The notes under the pieces were generated by a model, which saw only the letters and a list, made by a program, of their open reading frames with translations, ran no database searches and was not told the origin of the DNA. This document shows, in pieces, positions 61,381 to 64,000 of a stretch of 64,000 nucleotides of DNA. Numbering within the stretch: position 1 is the stretch's first letter; each line of letters begins with the position of its first letter. The DNA is from Bordetella parapertussis (GTDB lineage: Bacteria > Pseudomonadota > Gammaproteobacteria > Burkholderiales > Burkholderiaceae_B): assembly GCA_945865935.1 (NCBI GenBank), contig CAMBFI010000007.1, forward strand, positions 62,001-126,000, in the 5' to 3' direction. Both the position numbers and the translations under genes were made by a program.

Positions 61381-61411
61381 AAAGACCTCAAGCCGATGGC
61401 TTGGGGTCTTT
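61381..61411 (+). terminator. Strong rho-independent terminator of the TRAP operon
   Basis: A 14-bp stem (AAAGACCTCAAGCC with GGCTTGGGGTCTTT, one G-T wobble) and a 3-base loop, 12 bp after the lyase stop. The 3' arm ends in TCTTT. Confidence 0.85.
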
Positions 61412-61450
61412 CAGTAATCTTGTAAGAAAAACCTCAGGTGCGCAATCGCA

Positions 61451-61795
61451 ATGGATCTGAAACATATTGTCGAATTTATTGGAGACCTTGGCGACCTGCT
61501 CGGGGTCTTGATCATCGCGATCGGCACAGTTTGGGGAGGCTGGCGCTTTCTCATAGCGGTCAAAGATAAAACCGCAACACAAGGGTACGAAGCCTACCGT
61601 TTGCAGTTAGTGCGGACGCTTTTGCTTGGATTAGAGGTGTTAGTGGCCGCCGACATAATCCGCACGGTTGCAGTGAGCCCATCACTCAATAGCGTGGCTG
61701 TGTTAGCCGCAATCGTGGTGATCAGAACCTTTCTAAGCTGGTCATTGATCTTAGAAATAGAAGGCCGTTGGCCGTGGCAGAAAAAAATCGACTAG
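61451..61795 (+). CDS. DUF1622 family membrane protein
   Basis: A 114-residue protein with three hydrophobic segments (near 15-32, 57-74 and 80-97), ending in a basic tail. The pattern RLQLVRTLLLGLEVLVAADIIRT matches DUF1622, small membrane proteins of unknown function. It stands alone between the TRAP operon terminator and a convergent small gene. Confidence 0.8.
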   Translation: MDLKHIVEFIGDLGDLLGVLIIAIGTVWGGWRFLIAVKDKTATQGYEAYRLQLVRTLLLGLEVLVAADIIRTVAVSPSLNSVAVLAAIVVIRTFLSWSLILEIEGRWPWQKKID

Positions 61796-61827
61796 ACATT
61801 GCGCCGGTATTAAGCAACGCAATGTCT
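61794..61827. terminator. Inverted repeat between convergent small genes
   Basis: Perfect 10-bp arms (AGACATTGCG / CGCAATGTCT) around a 14-base loop, starting in the DUF1622 stop codon and ending 25 bp before the stop of the facing gene. Likely a bidirectional terminator. Confidence 0.6.
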
Positions 61828-61851
61828 GTCGACGGCTTACGTCGCAAAGAT

Positions 61852-62199
61852 TTAAGCTTTAACTAAAAGCGCTGCGCAAGAGTTTGCTGTTTCGGAAGTG
61901 AGTTTGATTGCGCCGGGCATTTTTCCCCAGCCGCCTTTCTCGATATAGGCAGAACGCGCCCATTCATCTGTCTTTTTAAGTGTCGCTAAATTCGCCGCAA
62001 AGTTTGCATCTTGCTTGAACATTTCAGCGCAAACAGGTGACAGAGCAGCCGCAGTCGCCTTGTTGGCCTGAGCCTGTCCAAGCGCAGCTGAACCACCTTC
62101 AGTGTTCCACCCCGCAAAGCCAAACCCGATCATCGCGATCAGTGCTGCACCACCAACGGCACCCCAGAGGGTCGGTTCGGTGTCTTTAGGAAGTTTCAT
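61852..62199 (-). CDS. Small membrane-anchored protein of unknown function
   Basis: A 115-residue protein with one N-terminal membrane helix (AVGGAALIAMIGFGFAGW) and a periplasmic or cytoplasmic helical domain with two cysteines (SPVCAEMF and NSCAALL) that could form a disulfide. Similar short proteins occur in many proteobacteria without assigned function. The ATG at 62199 is followed by a charged PKDTEP stretch before the helix. Confidence 0.7.
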   Translation of the reverse strand: MKLPKDTEPTLWGAVGGAALIAMIGFGFAGWNTEGGSAALGQAQANKATAAALSPVCAEMFKQDANFAANLATLKKTDEWARSAYIEKGGWGKMPGAIKLTSETANSCAALLVKA

Positions 62200-62270
62200 A
62201 AAAGGCCTTTGAGTGTCAAACGGAAAACCGTCCGTGAACGGTGAGACCCACTCTACGCCTTAAGAGAACT

Positions 62271-62294
62271 TAAAACAGTTTTATTACTGTTTTA
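62271..62294. terminator. AT-rich stem-loop downstream of the DUF2779 gene
   Basis: Perfect 9-bp arms (TAAAACAGT / ACTGTTTTA) with a 6-base loop, 44 bp past the DUF2779 stop on the minus strand. The T-rich arm favours termination, but the stem is AT-rich and weak. Confidence 0.5.
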
Positions 62295-62337
62295 GTTGAT
62301 CTTCGAGGGAATACCCTCCTCTTGAGGCAGCGATTCA

Positions 62338-63789
62338 TCAACCACCGCTCAAGCGCTTGGCGACATGCACCATCGCTAACGTGTCTTGATAACAGTACTT
62401 CAATAAATCTTCAAAGATCTGCTCACGCCGATTGGTGGGTGTATCAATAGCAATCATTTCAACATACGCCACTTGTGCCAAGCCACCATTACCTATTTTT
62501 AATGATCCGTAATCTAACTCTGACACGGTCGGTAAGACAGCTTTGATGGACCAAGATCCGAGCATCGCGGGGTGGTAATAGTTTTTTTGTGCCAACGGCA
62601 ATAAATCCACAATCCGTTCAACGAGCGCCAACAGCGAAGGCGCCAAATCTGTGAAACATTCTGCAAGCTCTTCGATACGTGTGCGCTCAAAGCTTGCGTT
62701 GTAGACCAGAATCGGGCCCTGTTCCCCTAGGGTCTTAAGCAAAGACTGTGCAAACGCACGCCTCGGGTCACTATCGTCCGCGTGCAGGTATCGCGTATGC
62801 AACAGCTTTGCGCCTGAAGCGGTCTCTTGATGGCAGGACCACTGAAAAGGTATCTGCTGATAAGGACGGCTATTAAGCCAGCGCGGCACAGCTGGAGCAA
62901 CCGTTTCAAAATCTAGGTAATAGCGTGGATAGCCTAGTTGCCCCAGCACTTCTTTTGCTTTGGGATTGAGATAGGCCTCGCCTGTCAAGGAAGCGTGGCG
63001 CACGATCTCATGATTTTCTTTTTCTAAATAATTGTCAGGAATGTCTCGTACATCCACAATGCCTTGCTGGGCAAACTCTGCTCGCTGCTTGGCGCTGATA
63101 CGCGGCAAGATTGAGATCGGATATTCAGTGGTCTTCTCTAAGGACTGACAATATTCTGTATACGCACACTCAAACGGGCTGCGGCACTGCGGGCCCACCT
63201 TGGCGTCCGGAAGCTGGGTTTGCTCACTCGTTGCTTGGGCGGCCGCTACCCATGCCGGCACATCGGCAAAACGCTCTTTAACCGAGGCCGTAATATCTGC
63301 CTCAGTGATGAGGCCTTGATAGTTGCCTTCTACGGTGTACTCAAACTTGTTATTGATATGCCCGAGCGCCACGCTAGTGGGCTGCACACCTGCTTGCGTC
63401 ATTACCCAGTATTGCACGGCGGCGTCTTCGTAGTGGTAGTCCTTGACCTCGGTCGCGGATTTAACTTCAACCAGGCGGTAGCCCGTATTTTCCGGTAACA
63501 ACAGATCAACCCGCACCAAGACATCGTTTGCCACGAAGGCAGACTCAAACACTGGAAGGCTTGGTTGACTTAAAGCTTGTTGGGTGCGCGCCAAGGCTTC
63601 TTTCAGATTGAGCGTGTCAATCAGTACACCACCAGGATACAACTGACGCGAGACATCCCCTACCCGATTGCCCTCAGCCAACCGGGCAATGGTCGTGTCG
63701 TCAGGCTTCGCCAAGTCACGACGATTTAAATCTAGCCACAATAGACGTGGGCATTGACGGTGCTTCGTGATTTTTGATTTGGTTAACAC
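62338..63789 (-). CDS. DUF2779 domain protein, probable PD-(D/E)XK nuclease fold
   Basis: A 483-residue protein. The start LTKSKITKHRQCPRLLWLDLN, the middle YRLVEVKSATEVKDYHYEDAAVQY (a D/E-x-K-like core) and CAYTEYCQSL with nearby cysteines (CRSPFEC) resemble Cas4/RecB-type nuclease-fold proteins with a possible Fe-S cluster. The C-terminal half (YLDFETVAPAVPRW and the later GSWSIKAVLPTV) is DUF2779 with an exonuclease-like DFE motif. The first codon is GTG. Function is unknown; no CRISPR array is present. Confidence 0.82.
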   Translation of the reverse strand: MLTKSKITKHRQCPRLLWLDLNRRDLAKPDDTTIARLAEGNRVGDVSRQLYPGGVLIDTLNLKEALARTQQALSQPSLPVFESAFVANDVLVRVDLLLPENTGYRLVEVKSATEVKDYHYEDAAVQYWVMTQAGVQPTSVALGHINNKFEYTVEGNYQGLITEADITASVKERFADVPAWVAAAQATSEQTQLPDAKVGPQCRSPFECAYTEYCQSLEKTTEYPISILPRISAKQRAEFAQQGIVDVRDIPDNYLEKENHEIVRHASLTGEAYLNPKAKEVLGQLGYPRYYLDFETVAPAVPRWLNSRPYQQIPFQWSCHQETASGAKLLHTRYLHADDSDPRRAFAQSLLKTLGEQGPILVYNASFERTRIEELAECFTDLAPSLLALVERIVDLLPLAQKNYYHPAMLGSWSIKAVLPTVSELDYGSLKIGNGGLAQVAYVEMIAIDTPTNRREQIFEDLLKYCYQDTLAMVHVAKRLSGG

Positions 63790-63858
63790 AGTAAGGTATT
63801 TAATAAGGTTTCTGTAGTTTCTGCGTCGGGCTTAAGCGCTGCGACACACGTTTACCCA

Positions 63859-64000
63859 TCAAGCGCTTCTATCTCGTCGCCGTGCGCAGAAGTCTCTAAT
63901 ACCCATAAAAACAGCAACCGGCCAAACGAGCACAATCAACACGGTCGCTAACACCGGAATAATTCGGTCACTCAGCAACCGATACCAAACACTTTGACGC
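63859..64000 (-). CDS. C-terminal end of a membrane protein, cut by window edge
   Basis: An open minus-strand frame from the window edge to a TGA at 63859-63861 encodes a hydrophobic segment (ATVLIVLVWPVAVFMG) followed by a basic tail (RDFCARRRDRSA). This looks like the last transmembrane helix and cytoplasmic end of an unidentified membrane protein. Too little is present to name it. Confidence 0.5.
   Translation of the reverse strand, partial: RQSVWYRLLSDRIIPVLATVLIVLVWPVAVFMGIRDFCARRRDRSA

Noticed and set aside
62338-63789. Cas4 of a CRISPR-Cas system
   Set aside because: There are no repeats of CRISPR type and no other cas genes; the protein is longer and matches DUF2779.

Overview
The window looks like a chromosomal segment of a betaproteobacterium, most likely Burkholderiales and Alcaligenaceae-like. 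It has moderate GC by eye. It carries seven stand-alone Bug-type (tripartite tricarboxylate, TTT) periplasmic receptors, two TRAP transporters, four ABC importers and many catabolic enzymes of amidohydrolase, polysaccharide deacetylase, class II aldolase and SDR type. No rRNA, tRNA, CRISPR array, phage or insertion sequence was recognised.

Layout. 1-5.6 kb: partial nudC (minus), a fused indolepyruvate ferredoxin oxidoreductase (plus) and a convergent isovaleryl-CoA dehydrogenase. 5.65-16.3 kb: a long minus-strand run. In transcription order it holds a Bug receptor, alpha/beta hydrolase, Gfo/Idh/MocA oxidoreductase, second Bug receptor, deacetylase-fold hydrolase, B12/radical-SAM protein, class II aldolase and a DctPQM TRAP transporter. 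16.4-22.4 kb: a divergent plus-strand run with two amidohydrolases, Bug, deacetylase-fold hydrolase, Bug and a cupin-like protein.

22.4-33.7 kb: a hydantoin-type catabolic island. It has a FAD-linked GlcD-like dehydrogenase and an Asp/Glu/hydantoin racemase on the minus strand. A LysR regulator, a DapA-family lyase, D-hydantoinase, D-carbamoylase, a polar amino-acid ABC importer and an M81 peptidase follow on the plus strand. Two near-identical LysR-type palindromes flank the regulator gene. 33.7-39.1 kb: a sulfatase with Ser at the formylglycine position, a patatin lipoprotein, a GrdB-like selenoprotein read through an in-frame UGA with a bacterial SECIS-like hairpin, a remnant of a VWA-domain gene, and a GntR regulator. 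39.2-45.2 kb: a Tat-exported NMT1-like ABC importer with an SDR and an alpha/beta hydrolase, then SDR and GST genes on the minus strand. 45.3-50.3 kb: a PhnDCEE-like ABC importer whose receptor resembles the putative selenate-binding family, then a thiolase-like/DUF35 pair.

50.3-64 kb: an AT-rich gap and a HigBA toxin-antitoxin pair, a cupin, three Bug receptors, a CocE-type hydrolase, a GntR regulator divergent from a TRAP operon ending in a DapA-family lyase and a strong terminator, two small membrane proteins, a DUF2779 protein and a truncated membrane-protein gene.

The most notable item is the selenoprotein. The UGA splits it into two reading frames that a standard gene caller would report as two unrelated hypotheticals. 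A candidate selenium-oxyanion importer lies about 7 kb away. Functions were assigned from recognisable motifs and family memory; no database search was run.
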